DNA from: Echinarachnius parma
Taxonomy: Eukaryota > Echinodermata > Echinoidea > Clypeasteroida > Echinarachniidae
DNA length: 64,000 nucleotides
Reading direction: 5' to 3'
NCBI GenBank assembly: GCA_037951105.1
Contig: JBAMJV010008231.1
Span: forward strand, 1-64,000
A program made the translations under genes and the position numbers. The notes under the pieces are model-generated. The model did not search any database. It was not told the DNA's origin and saw only the letters and a program-made list of their open reading frames with translations. Each line of letters begins with the position of its first letter. Within the stretch, counting starts at the first letter, position 1. Positions 63,864 through 64,000 of this stretch are shown here, piece by piece.

Positions 63864-64000
63864 AGGGGAAGTTTCCTCAAGTACTAATGTGGATTGAATG
63901 AAAGGAGAACAATGTTAGAAGCACAATAGTGAAAGTTTGAGCAAATTTGGATTTTCAATTCAAAAGTTATGATTTCGGTAAGTTTTGTTTACCGCCCACT
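63864..64000. mobile_element. TTAA-target miniature transposon (AGGGGAAGTTTCC ends), cut by window end
   Basis: TTAA-AGGGGAAGTTTCC then CAAGTACTAATGTGGATT, matching the copy at 15,797-16,541. Confidence 0.7.

Overview
This is a 64-kb piece of an animal nuclear genome. It is AT-rich, intron-containing and packed with small transposons. The host genes (a melatonin-receptor-like GPCR, tandem C2H2 zinc-finger exons, a three-RRM hnRNP H/F gene), the many TTAA-target miniature elements, SINE tails ending in a GCGCTATATAAA-type motif and telomere-like TTAGGG tracts suggest a marine invertebrate deuterostome. An echinoderm is my best guess, but the species is not determined.

Layout. 0-4 kb: pieces of a minus-strand GPCR gene, with one exon tandemly duplicated and a frameshifted TM5-TM6 exon, plus an EF-hand exon between them. 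4-9.6 kb: repeats, including a TTAA-target element interrupted by a 3' LINE fragment. 9.6-28.6 kb: a minus-strand C2H2 zinc-finger gene. I propose a first coding exon at 28,539-28,578, three phase-1 exons (21,069-21,449; 19,953-20,096; 18,563-18,907), then two large tandem zinc-finger exons (13,316-15,747 with 24 fingers; 9,989-12,819 with 28 fingers). Both large exons have the same kind of phase-1 acceptor, so they look like alternative last exons. Summed with the shared exons they give open frames of 1,113 or 1,246 residues. 29.3-40.8 kb: one whole-looking Ty3/gypsy-type LTR element on the minus strand with matching 1.75-kb LTRs, a Gag that starts with an RRM-like domain and resembles vertebrate PNMA proteins, and a full-length Pol. 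It lies about 0.7 kb upstream of the proposed zinc-finger start codon. 43.6-56.8 kb (5' UTR possibly to 58.4 kb): a complete ten-exon minus-strand hnRNP H/F gene (586 residues, three quasi-RRMs, glycine-rich linkers). It contains partial duplicates of several of its own exons, a candidate 48-residue cassette exon, a candidate alternative last exon and tandem splice donors. 57-64 kb: no secure gene; nested miniature transposons and one possible short terminal exon.

The strongest leads are the paired alternative zinc-finger exons, the PNMA-like Gag, the repeated exon duplications in the hnRNP gene, and a filled-site/empty-site pair showing precise TTAA insertion of a miniature element. All splice calls come from reading splice sites and reading-frame phase; none is backed by transcript data.
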